Of a stretch of 7,077 nt of DNA, positions 1 through 6,451 are shown piece after piece; within the stretch, counting starts at the first letter, position 1; each line of letters begins with the position of its first letter. This DNA is from Promethearchaeota archaeon (GTDB lineage Archaea; Asgardarchaeota; Lokiarchaeia; Sigynarchaeales; MK-D1): NCBI GenBank assembly GCA_016839865.1, contig JAEOTN010000348.1, positions 1 to 7,077 on the forward strand. Reading direction: 5' to 3'. The notes beneath the pieces were generated by a model, which did no database searches, was not told the origin of the DNA, and was given only the letters and a program-made list of their open reading frames with translations. The position numbers and the translations under genes are program-made.

Positions 1-471
1 ATGAACATGATCATTATATAAGAAGGTTGGATCGATAACATGTAATTTCCCCCGTTTTTCTTCAGATAAAGCAGGGATGTGTCTCTTTTCTTTACGTAAA
101 GCGAGAATTTCGTTTATTTCTTTTTTTCCCAAAAATGTATGAGTAGAGTCAATGTATTTTATCCCGTTTTGGTCTTCCGGATTATGGGAACCAGTTACAA
201 TTATCCCTCCTCCATACCTTTCTTGATGTATATGATGAAGAATCACAGGAGTTGGCTGAATTCCTGCATCGTATACATCAATTCCCAAGGATAACAATGT
301 CTTACAAATAATTTCTGAAAAAAGCGAACTAGTAAATCGGGTATCACGCCCCAGTACAATTTTCGTTCCTCTACCTAGCCAATGTCCATAATATTTAGTA
401 ATTTCTTCTACAATCTCAGGTGTTAAATCAACACCAACTTTTCCACGCATTCCACTGGGAGTCAGGTTCAC
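1..471 (-). CDS. Phosphoglucomutase/phosphomannomutase family protein, N-terminal part (cut by window edge)
   Basis: This reads as the first 157 residues of an alpha-D-phosphohexomutase, the family that moves phosphate between C6 and C1 of hexoses (PMM, PGM or GlmM). Seen: an N-terminal PSGMRGKVG segment (residues 5-13) matching the family's TSGIRG signature, LTPE at 16-19, GRDTR at 41-45, PTP at 73-75, and the phosphoserine loop TGSHNP at 93-98 with the catalytic Ser at 95, followed by QNGIK at 101-105. The loop form TGSHNP rather than TASHNP also occurs in AlgC-type enzymes. The metal loop (DGDGD) and sugar-binding loop lie beyond the window, so the substrate cannot be assigned. The start is uncertain: GTG at 471 gives MNLTPSGMRG, and an in-frame TTG at 480 is the only earlier start after a stop codon. 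It is transcribed away from the sugar operon and may supply hexose-1-phosphate for nucleotide sugars (inference). Confidence 0.9.
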   Translation of the reverse strand, partial: MNLTPSGMRGKVGVDLTPEIVEEITKYYGHWLGRGTKIVLGRDTRFTSSLFSEIICKTLLSLGIDVYDAGIQPTPVILHHIHQERYGGGIIVTGSHNPEDQNGIKYIDSTHTFLGKKEINEILALRKEKRHIPALSEEKRGKLHVIDPTFLYNDHVH

Positions 472-502
472 TGTTCTCAATTCTGAAATTGGTTACTTTT
501 GA

Positions 503-510
503 CTTATATG
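503..510 (-). promoter_or_regulatory. Possible archaeal TATA box for the phosphohexomutase
   Basis: On the minus strand the octamer CATATAAG is centred about 26-27 bases upstream of position 480. That would place a transcription start at the in-frame TTG (480), or leave a 9-base leader before GTG (471). The spacing fits archaeal TBP-dependent promoters, but in AT-rich DNA such a match is weak evidence. Confidence 0.3.
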
Positions 511-597
511 ATATTCAGTACGTATTAATTTTTCTCATTTAATTGATATATCGTAAAGCTAATGTCCCATAATACTGAATCTGTGTCTATATTCCGA

Positions 598-606
598 TTT
601 TAAATA
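598..606 (+). promoter_or_regulatory. Possible archaeal TATA box for the nonulosonate operon
   Basis: TTTTAAATA is centred about 26 bases upstream of the ATG at 628. No Shine-Dalgarno-like sequence precedes that ATG (the bases just before it are TTTAAACAACAT). Together these fit a leaderless archaeal transcript starting at or near the start codon. An alternative bacterial reading is TTGACT (499-504), 18 bases, TATTAA (523-528), giving a leader of about 90 bases. Confidence 0.4.
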
Positions 607-627
607 TGCTAATGATTTAAACAACAT

Positions 628-1680
628 ATGGAAAAAAGTATCGCGAATTTCTTCGCTAATAAAGGAATCTTGGTTTTTGGAGGAACTGGTACAATTGGGT
701 CGGAAATTGTTAACCAACTCCTAAATTGCAATCCACGTGTCATTAGGATTTTTACAAATTCTGAAAATGAATTATGGGAAACCCAACTCAGATTTGAACA
801 CAAAGCAGAAAAGCTTCGTTTTCTATTGGGGGACATTAGGGATTTTGATCGTGTTCTAAAAGCTATGGAAGGCATCGATATAATTTTCAATGCTGCAGCA
901 ATAAAACATGTGCATATTAGCGAATATAATCCAATGGAAGCAATTACGGTTAATTTAATTGGGTTAAACAATATAATTGAAGCCGCAATAAATAAAAAAG
1001 TACAAAAACTGATCCAAATTTCAACTGATAAAGCTGTATCTCCAACTACGGTCATGGGAGCAACAAAAATGATCGGAGAAAAGTTATGTCTGTCTCGATA
1101 TTTATCAAAAGGTTCGCATGAAATTTCTCTCTCTTGTGTGCGCTTTGGAAATGTCTTAGGATCTCGAGGTTCAATAATCCCCCTAATCAAAAAACAATTA
1201 ATTCAATCGAACGAATTGCAATTAACTGGAAAAAAAATGAGACGGTTTTTCATGTCAATCAGTGAAGCTGTTTCGTTAGTTTTAAAAGCAGGAGTCATCT
1301 CAACAGGGGGAGAAATTTTTGTGCTAAAGATGCCTACAGTGAATATTCTAGACCTAATGGAGGTTATCGTTGATGAATACTGCCCTACGATTAATAAAAA
1401 TCCCAAGGATATCGTAATTACAGAAACTCAACCGAAACCAGGAGAAAAATACGACGAAGAATTAGTTTCAGAAATTGAGCAAAAATTCTGCTTTGAAAAT
1501 TCAGATATGTTGATTGTTGTTCCGGGTTTCGATTTTGGTCAAAAAAATATTGTTAAAAAACTTGGAAAACTGGGTAAACGTCTTAGCAAAGAATCCAAGC
1601 ATTTGATTTCAACGAAAAATGCAACCCCTTTACCAAAACCAGAAATAAAACGAATACTGAAGGAATTAAAATTCATTTGA
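628..1680 (+). CDS. NAD-dependent UDP-N-acetylhexosamine 4,6-dehydratase (CapD/PglF/LegB-like, soluble short form)
   Basis: This is an extended short-chain dehydrogenase/reductase of the polysaccharide biosynthesis CapD/FlaA1/WbpM family, 350 residues. It is predicted to convert UDP-GlcNAc to the 4-keto-6-deoxy sugar, the first step toward a diamino-trideoxyhexose. Seen: NAD-binding GGTGTIG at 18-24, GDIRD at 68-72, NAAAIKH at 88-94, the catalytic STDK at 132-135, VMGATK at 142-147, RFGNVLGSRGS at 172-182, RRFFMS at 205-210 and PGEKYDEEL at 271-279. Met143 sits where classical SDR enzymes and PseB have the catalytic Tyr. The WbpM/PglF branch, which retains C5 configuration, also has Met there. 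Unlike WbpM and PglF it lacks an N-terminal membrane domain, so it should be cytoplasmic. The C-terminal tail (305-350) is Lys-rich. It is first in a four-gene operon, and the ATG has no ribosome-binding site, fitting a leaderless mRNA. Family certain; exact substrate inferred. Confidence 0.9.
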   Translation: MEKSIANFFANKGILVFGGTGTIGSEIVNQLLNCNPRVIRIFTNSENELWETQLRFEHKAEKLRFLLGDIRDFDRVLKAMEGIDIIFNAAAIKHVHISEYNPMEAITVNLIGLNNIIEAAINKKVQKLIQISTDKAVSPTTVMGATKMIGEKLCLSRYLSKGSHEISLSCVRFGNVLGSRGSIIPLIKKQLIQSNELQLTGKKMRRFFMSISEAVSLVLKAGVISTGGEIFVLKMPTVNILDLMEVIVDEYCPTINKNPKDIVITETQPKPGEKYDEELVSEIEQKFCFENSDMLIVVPGFDFGQKNIVKKLGKLGKRLSKESKHLISTKNATPLPKPEIKRILKELKFI

Positions 1681-1689
1681 TTGGTGTTT

Positions 1690-2850
1690 ATGAAAAAAAA
1701 ATACCCCCTGTTCGATATATATTGGGATAATGACGATATTAAACATGTCACGGATGTGATTCGACGAGGTAGCTATTGGGCATCAGGACCTGAAATTACC
1801 GAATTTGAAAATGCTTTAAAGAAATATTTCGGTGTGAAATTCGCCCTTGTATTCAATTCGGGAACGTCTGCGATGCATGCATTGCTTTTAGCTCATGAGA
1901 TTAGCTCTGGTGAAGTGATTGTGCCATCTTTTTCATTCATATCTACTGCAAATGCTGTGATCTTAGCCGGTGCAACCCCCGTGTTTGCTGATATAGAAAA
2001 AAAATCGTTTGGATTGGATCCAGTTGACGTGAAAAATAAGATTACAGCAAAAACTAAAGCAATAGTCCCGATGCATTATGGTGGAAATGTTTGTGTTAAT
2101 ATTAAAAAATTACGAAACATCGCGGATGAACACAATATTTTACTCATAGAGGATAATGCCGAGAGTTTCGGAGCATCACTTAATGAAAAACTTGCAGGAA
2201 CTTTTGGGCATTCAGCATTCTTGAGTTTTTGTCAAAATAAGATCATTACTACCGGTGAAGGGGGAGCTGTAATTACAAATGATGAAAAGGTATATGACAA
2301 TTTGGGATTAATTCGTTCACACGGACGTGTGGAAAAGAGCGATGTTGACTATTTTCACGACACAGAGATAGAAGATTACATCTCTGTGGGGTATAATTTA
2401 AGAATGCCTTCAATATGTGCTGCATTGGGATTGTCTCAGCTCAAAAAGATTGATGCCATCATCACGAAACGGAAAAGGATAGGGAAATATTACAACAAGA
2501 ATTTAACAGATATAAATGGTATTCAAACCATTCCAGAAAATGCTCAATCTTCACAAGTATACCAATTATATAGTATTCTAATTAAAAATAAAGATCTTCG
2601 AACACCTTTACAGCAGTTCCTACTACAAAATGGTATTTACACAAAGATTTACTTCGCACCTATTCATCAAAAGAAATTCTATGAAGAGAAATTCAAGAAC
2701 ACGGAAAACTTGCCAGTTACCGAGGATATTAGTCAGAGAATATTAACACTGCCATTTTCTCCAAATTTTCAGAATGTTGATCAAGATTACATCATTAATA
2801 CAATTGCTAAATTCTTCAGGAATAAAAAGATCAAAGAGGAAAAACATTGA
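1690..2850 (+). CDS. DegT/DnrJ/EryC1/StrS-family PLP aminotransferase (LegC/PglE-like)
   Basis: This is a fold-type I PLP-dependent sugar aminotransferase, 386 residues from the ATG at 1690. It is predicted to aminate C4 of the 4-keto-6-deoxy sugar made by the preceding dehydratase, probably using glutamate. Seen: RRGSYWASGPEITEFE at 25-40, NSGTSAMHAL at 56-65, VPSFSFISTANAV at 78-90, EDNAES at 154-159 with Asp155 placed to bind the pyridine nitrogen, and SFCQNK at 179-184 with Lys184 as the PLP Schiff-base lysine, followed by TTGEGGA. The frame is open back to the dehydratase stop, so TTG at 1681 and GTG at 1684 are alternative starts. ATG 1690 was chosen because family members begin shortly before this region, although no good ribosome-binding site decides it. 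An A9 tract (1693-1701) follows the ATG. The stop overlaps the NeuB-like start, so translation is probably coupled. PseC-type specificity cannot be excluded from sequence alone. Confidence 0.92.
   Translation: MKKKYPLFDIYWDNDDIKHVTDVIRRGSYWASGPEITEFENALKKYFGVKFALVFNSGTSAMHALLLAHEISSGEVIVPSFSFISTANAVILAGATPVFADIEKKSFGLDPVDVKNKITAKTKAIVPMHYGGNVCVNIKKLRNIADEHNILLIEDNAESFGASLNEKLAGTFGHSAFLSFCQNKIITTGEGGAVITNDEKVYDNLGLIRSHGRVEKSDVDYFHDTEIEDYISVGYNLRMPSICAALGLSQLKKIDAIITKRKRIGKYYNKNLTDINGIQTIPENAQSSQVYQLYSILIKNKDLRTPLQQFLLQNGIYTKIYFAPIHQKKFYEEKFKNTENLPVTEDISQRILTLPFSPNFQNVDQDYIINTIAKFFRNKKIKEEKH
2835..2840 (+). promoter_or_regulatory. Ribosome binding site supporting the TTG start of the NeuB-like synthase
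   Basis: AGAGGA lies six bases upstream of TTG at 2847, at normal Shine-Dalgarno spacing. It supports this unusual start codon, which overlaps the aminotransferase TGA stop (2848-2850) by two bases. Confidence 0.65.
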
Positions 2851-3899
2851 AATTAAAAATCGGGTATAGAAAAGTTGGTGAAAGCACTCCCTGTTTAATT
2901 ATTGCAGAAGCAGGGGTAAATCATAATGGAGATTTAAATCTAGCTAAAAAACTGATAGATGTTGCTGCTAACGCGAAAGCGGATGCAATCAAGTTCCAAA
3001 CATTCAAAACAGAGAATGTTATGACACGAAATTTAGAAAAAGCGGATTATCAAAAAATAACAACAAACGAAGAGGAAAATTTCTTTGAAATGGCGAAAAA
3101 ATTAGAATTTCCATTTGAAATGTTCATAGAATTGAAAAATTATGCAGAATCAAAGAACCTCTTATTCTTATCCACTCCTTTTTGTAATGAGTCCGCAGAA
3201 TTTCTGCACAAGATCAATCTATCGGCTTTCAAAATTAGCTCAGGAGATGTTGATAATTTTCCTTTTCTAAAAAAAATCATTCAGTTCAATAAGCCCATTA
3301 TACTTTCTACTGGCACTGCTAATTTTCAAGAAGTCCAAGATATTGTCACATTCTTCAAGAAACACAAATTTTCAGATCTGATTTTGCTACAGTGTACCAC
3401 TGCTTATCCAACTCCACTAAAAAATGTGAATTTAGAAGTGATCAAAACCTATAAACAAAATTTCCCCGATGTTGTTATTGGTTTTTCTGATCACTCACAA
3501 AGTGTAATTTTAGGGAGTGCTGCCCGAGCATTAGGAGCAATGGTGATCGAAAAACATATCACGATTGATAAATCTTTAGAGGGGCCCGATCATAAAGCAT
3601 CTCTTAACCCAGAAGAATTTACGAATTATGTTAAAAATATCAGAGATGTAGAAATTGCATTGGGGCAATCTAATAAGGAAATCCAGGATATTGAGGTTCA
3701 AAACAAAATTACAGCCAGAAAAAGCATTGTGACCTTGATGGAGTTGAAGAAGGGGGAAATTATTGAGCAAAAGCATATCGCTATTAAAAGACCAGGAAGT
3801 GGAATACGTCCCAAATTTTTAACCGTAGTGTTAGGCAAACGGGTAACTAAAGACATAAAAAAAGATTATGTCTTACAAATGGATGATATAGAGTGGTAA
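2847..3899 (+). CDS. NeuB-family nonulosonic acid synthase (LegI-like, PEP-condensing)
   Basis: This enzyme is predicted to condense phosphoenolpyruvate with a free 2-acetamido or diacetamido mannose-type sugar to make a nine-carbon sialic-acid-like acid. It has 350 residues, the normal length. Seen: AEAGVNHNGD at 20-29 and KFQTFK at 49-54 of the N-terminal TIM barrel, STPF at 109-112, SSGD at 131-134, GFSDHS at 212-217 and EKHITID at 235-241. His216 and His237 match the metal-binding histidines of meningococcal NeuB. A C-terminal SAF (antifreeze-like) domain covers about 288-350, with KRPGSGIRP at 314-322. Arg315 there corresponds to the arginine that reaches into the partner subunit's active site in NeuB. 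All key residues appear intact. The start is TTG with a good ribosome-binding site, overlapping the previous stop. NeuB, LegI and PseI cannot be told apart by eye; the neighbours favour legionaminic-type synthase. Confidence 0.93.
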   Translation: MKLKIGYRKVGESTPCLIIAEAGVNHNGDLNLAKKLIDVAANAKADAIKFQTFKTENVMTRNLEKADYQKITTNEEENFFEMAKKLEFPFEMFIELKNYAESKNLLFLSTPFCNESAEFLHKINLSAFKISSGDVDNFPFLKKIIQFNKPIILSTGTANFQEVQDIVTFFKKHKFSDLILLQCTTAYPTPLKNVNLEVIKTYKQNFPDVVIGFSDHSQSVILGSAARALGAMVIEKHITIDKSLEGPDHKASLNPEEFTNYVKNIRDVEIALGQSNKEIQDIEVQNKITARKSIVTLMELKKGEIIEQKHIAIKRPGSGIRPKFLTVVLGKRVTKDIKKDYVLQMDDIEW

Positions 3900-3902
3900 G
3901 AA

Positions 3903-4562
3903 ATGGTAAAGAAATTAGTTATTATTGGTGCCGGTGGATTTGGTAGAGAAACCGCTGAAATCGCACGACGGATCATAGATAAAGGGGAGTCGTTGGAAAT
4001 TGCAGGTTTTCTAGATAATAATCAAGAAATGCACAACAAGATTATTAATGGGATTCCTGTTTTGGGAGATATTACGTGGAATCAACAAAACAAGGTAGCA
4101 GGAGAAGAATACCATTTTGTTTGCGCAATTGGAGATCCTGACACTAAGGAACAAGTTGTGAAAAAAGCACTAGAATTAAATTATCTCCCCTATACGTTAG
4201 TTGATCCAACTGTAATAATTGGAAGAGATGTTGAAATAGGTTTGGGAAGCATAATTTGCCCCGAAGTAATTCTAACATGTAATATAACAGTAAAAAACCA
4301 CGTTATAATCAACCAAATTTGCTCTATCGGTCATGATGTAGTAATTTCAGATTACTGCACAATTAATCCATTAAGTGCAATTAGTGGTGGTGTGAAAATC
4401 GATGAAAAAGTCATGATTGGTACTCATTCTTCCATTCTTCAATATCTGGAAATCGGCAAAGGATCTATCGTGGCAGCTGGTGCTTGTGTGATAGCAAAAG
4501 TCCCAGAAAATGTTTTAGTTGCAGGAGTTCCTGCGCAAATTAAGAAAAAAAGGACGAAGTAA
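3903..4562 (+). CDS. NeuD/PglD-family sugar acyltransferase (LegH-like)
   Basis: This is a 219-residue acetyl-CoA-dependent acyltransferase with the two-part NeuD/PglD layout. An N-terminal Rossmann-like sugar-nucleotide domain starts GAGGFGRE (9-16) and ends near residue 95. It is followed by a left-handed beta-helix of hexapeptide repeats (about 98-200: IIGRDV, IGLGSI, IKNHVIIN-type coils) and AGVPA at 207-211. His144 in SIGHDV matches the proposed catalytic base of PglD, and a second His lies at 175 in GTHSSI. The likely job is N-acetylation of the 4-amino group added by the aminotransferase, giving the UDP-diacetamido sugar; the NeuD name comes from sialate O-acetylation, which remains an alternative. 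It starts 3 bases after the synthase stop and is last in the rightward operon. Its final residues IKKKRTK are encoded by one arm of an inverted repeat shared with the facing gene. Confidence 0.9.
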   Translation: MVKKLVIIGAGGFGRETAEIARRIIDKGESLEIAGFLDNNQEMHNKIINGIPVLGDITWNQQNKVAGEEYHFVCAIGDPDTKEQVVKKALELNYLPYTLVDPTVIIGRDVEIGLGSIICPEVILTCNITVKNHVIINQICSIGHDVVISDYCTINPLSAISGGVKIDEKVMIGTHSSILQYLEIGKGSIVAAGACVIAKVPENVLVAGVPAQIKKKRTK

Positions 4563-4596
4563 TCACCTAAGATCAATATGTGATTTTTTTCTTAAT
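4539..4596. terminator. Perfect 13-base inverted repeat between convergent genes; probable two-way terminator
   Basis: ATTAAGAAAAAAA at 4539-4551 is the exact reverse complement of 4584-4596. The 32-base interior contains a small additional pairing, TCAC (4563-4566) with GTGA (4580-4583). Each strand has a run of seven T just after the preceding gene's end (plus strand 4584-4590; minus strand 4551-4545). The structure straddles both stop codons, only 10 bases apart, and would suit termination in both directions. The stem is AT-rich, so the T-runs may matter more than the hairpin. Confidence 0.6.
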
Positions 4597-5721
4597 CCAT
4601 TTTGTATCAAATTTGGTGGTTTCTAAGATTTTTACAATCCTTTGGACTGATTGTCCATCACCATAGGGATTCACGGATTTTCGCACTATTTGTTTAAATT
4701 TGCCATCAGAAAGTGCTTTCTTAATAGCATGGATAATTGAAACCCTATCATGCTCTACATCAATAATGTTATTTCCTCTTTCTCTTCCAATCTGTCTATC
4801 ACCTATATTAATAACGGGAAGATGAAATGAGGGAGCTTCTGCGATTCCACTGCTTGAATTCCCGATCATCACACTAGCATGATTCATCAAATTTAGGAAT
4901 TTATCACGCGGAAGACTCGGATATGTTTGTACAAAAGGAAGAGATTCATATTCCTTTATTTTCGCAATCATTTTCCTTCCTCCTAAGTCAGAATTGGGAT
5001 AAATGATTATCGTTTTAATCATTAATTCCTTTATTGCTTCCAAAGATTCAGTAATTTGTTCTTCAGCTTTGTCTGGTTCTGTAGAGACAGGATGTTGTAT
5101 CATTAGTAGGAAGGTTTTTTTCGCATCTAACTTAAAGAAATGCTCGAAATCTGCATCAGAAAGAAATTGCATTTTTATAATATCATCTAATCCAGTTGAT
5201 CCGACAGGAAATATTCTCCAAGCGTCCTCACCTAATTTTTGGATTCGTTTTGCACTTCCTTTTGTGAAAGGAAAATGAATATGAGACAATTTAGTAATAG
5301 CATGTCTTGCAGATTCATCTAATCCCCCCCATGAAGTATCTCCTCCACTTAAATGAGCTATAGGTATGTTTAAATAAGCCGCAGATATAACACCCCCCAA
5401 AATCTCGGCTCGATCCCCTAATACGAGTAAAATATCAGGTTTTGATTTTACTAAGTGATTTGAAACTCCTGCTATAGTTTTCCCAATGGATATTGCCATC
5501 GAATTTGGTTTTTCATTTTCAATTTCACATGGAATTTGAGCATTTATTGTGAAACCATCTTTTTTGATTTCTTCAACAGTATAACCAAAAGCCTTCACTA
5601 AATGCATACCAGTGACTATGAGATCCAAAGTAAAATGCTTATTATTTTTGAAAGCGGTTAATAATGGACGTAATAATCCGTATTCCGCTCGACTTCCAGT
5701 CACTACGCTTATTTTTTTCAC
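4573..5721 (-). CDS. NeuC-family hydrolysing UDP-N-acetylhexosamine 2-epimerase (LegG-like)
   Basis: This is a GT-B-fold hydrolysing epimerase of 382 residues, the usual length. It is predicted to release UDP while inverting C2, giving a free mannose-configured sugar for the NeuB-like enzyme. Seen: VVTGSRAEYGLL at 6-17, VLGDRAE at 100-106, HLSGGD at 123-128, RHAITKLSHIHF at 139-150, QHPVSTE at 209-215, GNSSSGIAEA at 287-296 and IGDRQIGRERGNN at 306-318, all typical of NeuC/LegG. In this context the substrate is probably UDP-2,4-diacetamido-2,4,6-trideoxyglucose rather than UDP-GlcNAc, but this is inferred from neighbours. The start is GTG at 5721 with GTGAG (5732-5728) upstream, 11 bases after the cytidylyltransferase stop. 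It is the last gene of the leftward operon. The coding strand carries G7 and G6 tracts (5324-5330 and 5393-5398). The C-terminus WIKKKITY is encoded by the inverted repeat. Confidence 0.92.
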   Translation of the reverse strand: MKKISVVTGSRAEYGLLRPLLTAFKNNKHFTLDLIVTGMHLVKAFGYTVEEIKKDGFTINAQIPCEIENEKPNSMAISIGKTIAGVSNHLVKSKPDILLVLGDRAEILGGVISAAYLNIPIAHLSGGDTSWGGLDESARHAITKLSHIHFPFTKGSAKRIQKLGEDAWRIFPVGSTGLDDIIKMQFLSDADFEHFFKLDAKKTFLLMIQHPVSTEPDKAEEQITESLEAIKELMIKTIIIYPNSDLGGRKMIAKIKEYESLPFVQTYPSLPRDKFLNLMNHASVMIGNSSSGIAEAPSFHLPVINIGDRQIGRERGNNIIDVEHDRVSIIHAIKKALSDGKFKQIVRKSVNPYGDGQSVQRIVKILETTKFDTKWIKKKITY

Positions 5722-5732
5722 GATGATCTCAC

Positions 5733-6434
5733 TTATACAATGTTCATATTCCCTTTCTTGAGTATAAATTCTGCTAGTTCAAAATCGAATTCTGTATCAA
5801 TATCAATGCTATGTTCATTTGGCATGAGATACGGAATGGTATTTTGTGAGAAAAATGAACGAGTCCTCTCAAGATTCTGTGGTGTAGACACATATATTGA
5901 TCCATTAGGTCGATAAATGTCAAGTAATTGTTGTCTCGAAGTTTTTTTCATTGAATCACTGAACAAAGAAACCAAACGGTTATCTTCTATTTTTAATGAC
6001 CATAGGGGATTGTGCTCGAAATTGCATACACTCATTACCACATCGGGTTTTTTCTCCTCAAACAATGAAATACACTCCAAAATATATTTTACGAATCGTA
6101 ATGGGGAGGTAGGCTGTAATAACACAATAAGTTGTGGTCTTCGATTTTGTTTAGAGCATTTATTGATGACATCAAAAACAACATCAATCATAGGGCTGTC
6201 ATCTTGTGCGAGAGATGAATTTCTCTTAAAAGTTTCAGCGCCAAAATCTTGAGAAATCCCTGCAATTTTTTTGTCATCTGTTGAAACGATAATTCTATCA
6301 AAGATTTTTGCTTTTTCTGCTATTTTAATGGAATATGCAATTAAAGGATAACCGTTGAGATTTTTTATGTTCTTTTGCGGAACACCTTTGGATCCACCTC
6401 TCGCAGGGATAATTGCAATTGTATTTCTAGTCAT
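5733..6434 (-). CDS. NeuA-family CMP-nonulosonate cytidylyltransferase (LegF-like)
   Basis: This is an acylneuraminate cytidylyltransferase of 233 residues, predicted to couple CTP to the nonulosonic acid and yield the CMP-sugar donor. Seen: the nucleotide-binding loop IIPARGGSKGVPQKNI at 8-23, with Lys16 and Lys21 in the expected places, IVSTDD at 49-54, LLQPTSPLR at 105-113, YRPNGSIY at 174-181 and SIDIDTEFDFELAE at 209-222. Asp211 and Asp213 match the metal-binding aspartates of the meningococcal CMP-sialate synthetase. No domain is fused to it; some NeuA proteins carry a C-terminal esterase, which is absent here. ATG at 6434 was chosen because AGGA (complement of 6442-6445) lies seven bases upstream; the frame also offers TTG at 6437. 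It lies 17 bases after the transferase stop and 11 before the epimerase start, in one transcription unit. Confidence 0.93.
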   Translation of the reverse strand: MTRNTIAIIPARGGSKGVPQKNIKNLNGYPLIAYSIKIAEKAKIFDRIIVSTDDKKIAGISQDFGAETFKRNSSLAQDDSPMIDVVFDVINKCSKQNRRPQLIVLLQPTSPLRFVKYILECISLFEEKKPDVVMSVCNFEHNPLWSLKIEDNRLVSLFSDSMKKTSRQQLLDIYRPNGSIYVSTPQNLERTRSFFSQNTIPYLMPNEHSIDIDTEFDFELAEFILKKGNMNIV

Positions 6435-6441
6435 CAATAAG

Positions 6442-6445
6442 TCCT
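6442..6445 (-). promoter_or_regulatory. Ribosome binding site fixing the NeuA-like start at 6434
   Basis: On the minus strand AGGA is separated from the ATG at 6434-6432 by seven bases. The alternative in-frame TTG directly before it would sit only four bases from AGGA, so ATG is preferred. Confidence 0.6.
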
Positions 6446-6451
6446 AGCTTT

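Noticed and set aside
499..528. Bacterial-type promoter TTGACT, 18-base spacer, TATTAA
   Set aside because: It is a fair match, but the TATA-like element at 598-606 explains the missing ribosome-binding site better. It is kept only as an alternative if the host is bacterial.
609..1190. A 193-codon open frame on the minus strand with several hydrophobic stretches
   Set aside because: It lies wholly opposite the dehydratase, whose motifs are intact. It has no family motif, and its hydrophobicity follows from the antisense of an AT-rich coding strand.
628..4562. Pseudaminic acid biosynthesis (PseB, PseC, PseI) as the reading of the rightward operon
   Set aside because: No PseG-type nucleotidase or PseH-type GNAT is present. 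The epimerase is NeuC-like, the acyltransferase is hexapeptide-type, and the dehydratase has the Met variant, all of which favour the legionaminate-type route.
5003..5278. Plus-strand open frame of 91 codons
   Set aside because: It is antisense to the well-supported epimerase gene and shows no motif or ribosome-binding site of its own.
5917..6252. Plus-strand open frame of 111 codons
   Set aside because: It is antisense to the cytidylyltransferase, across its conserved LQPTSPLR segment, with no independent support.
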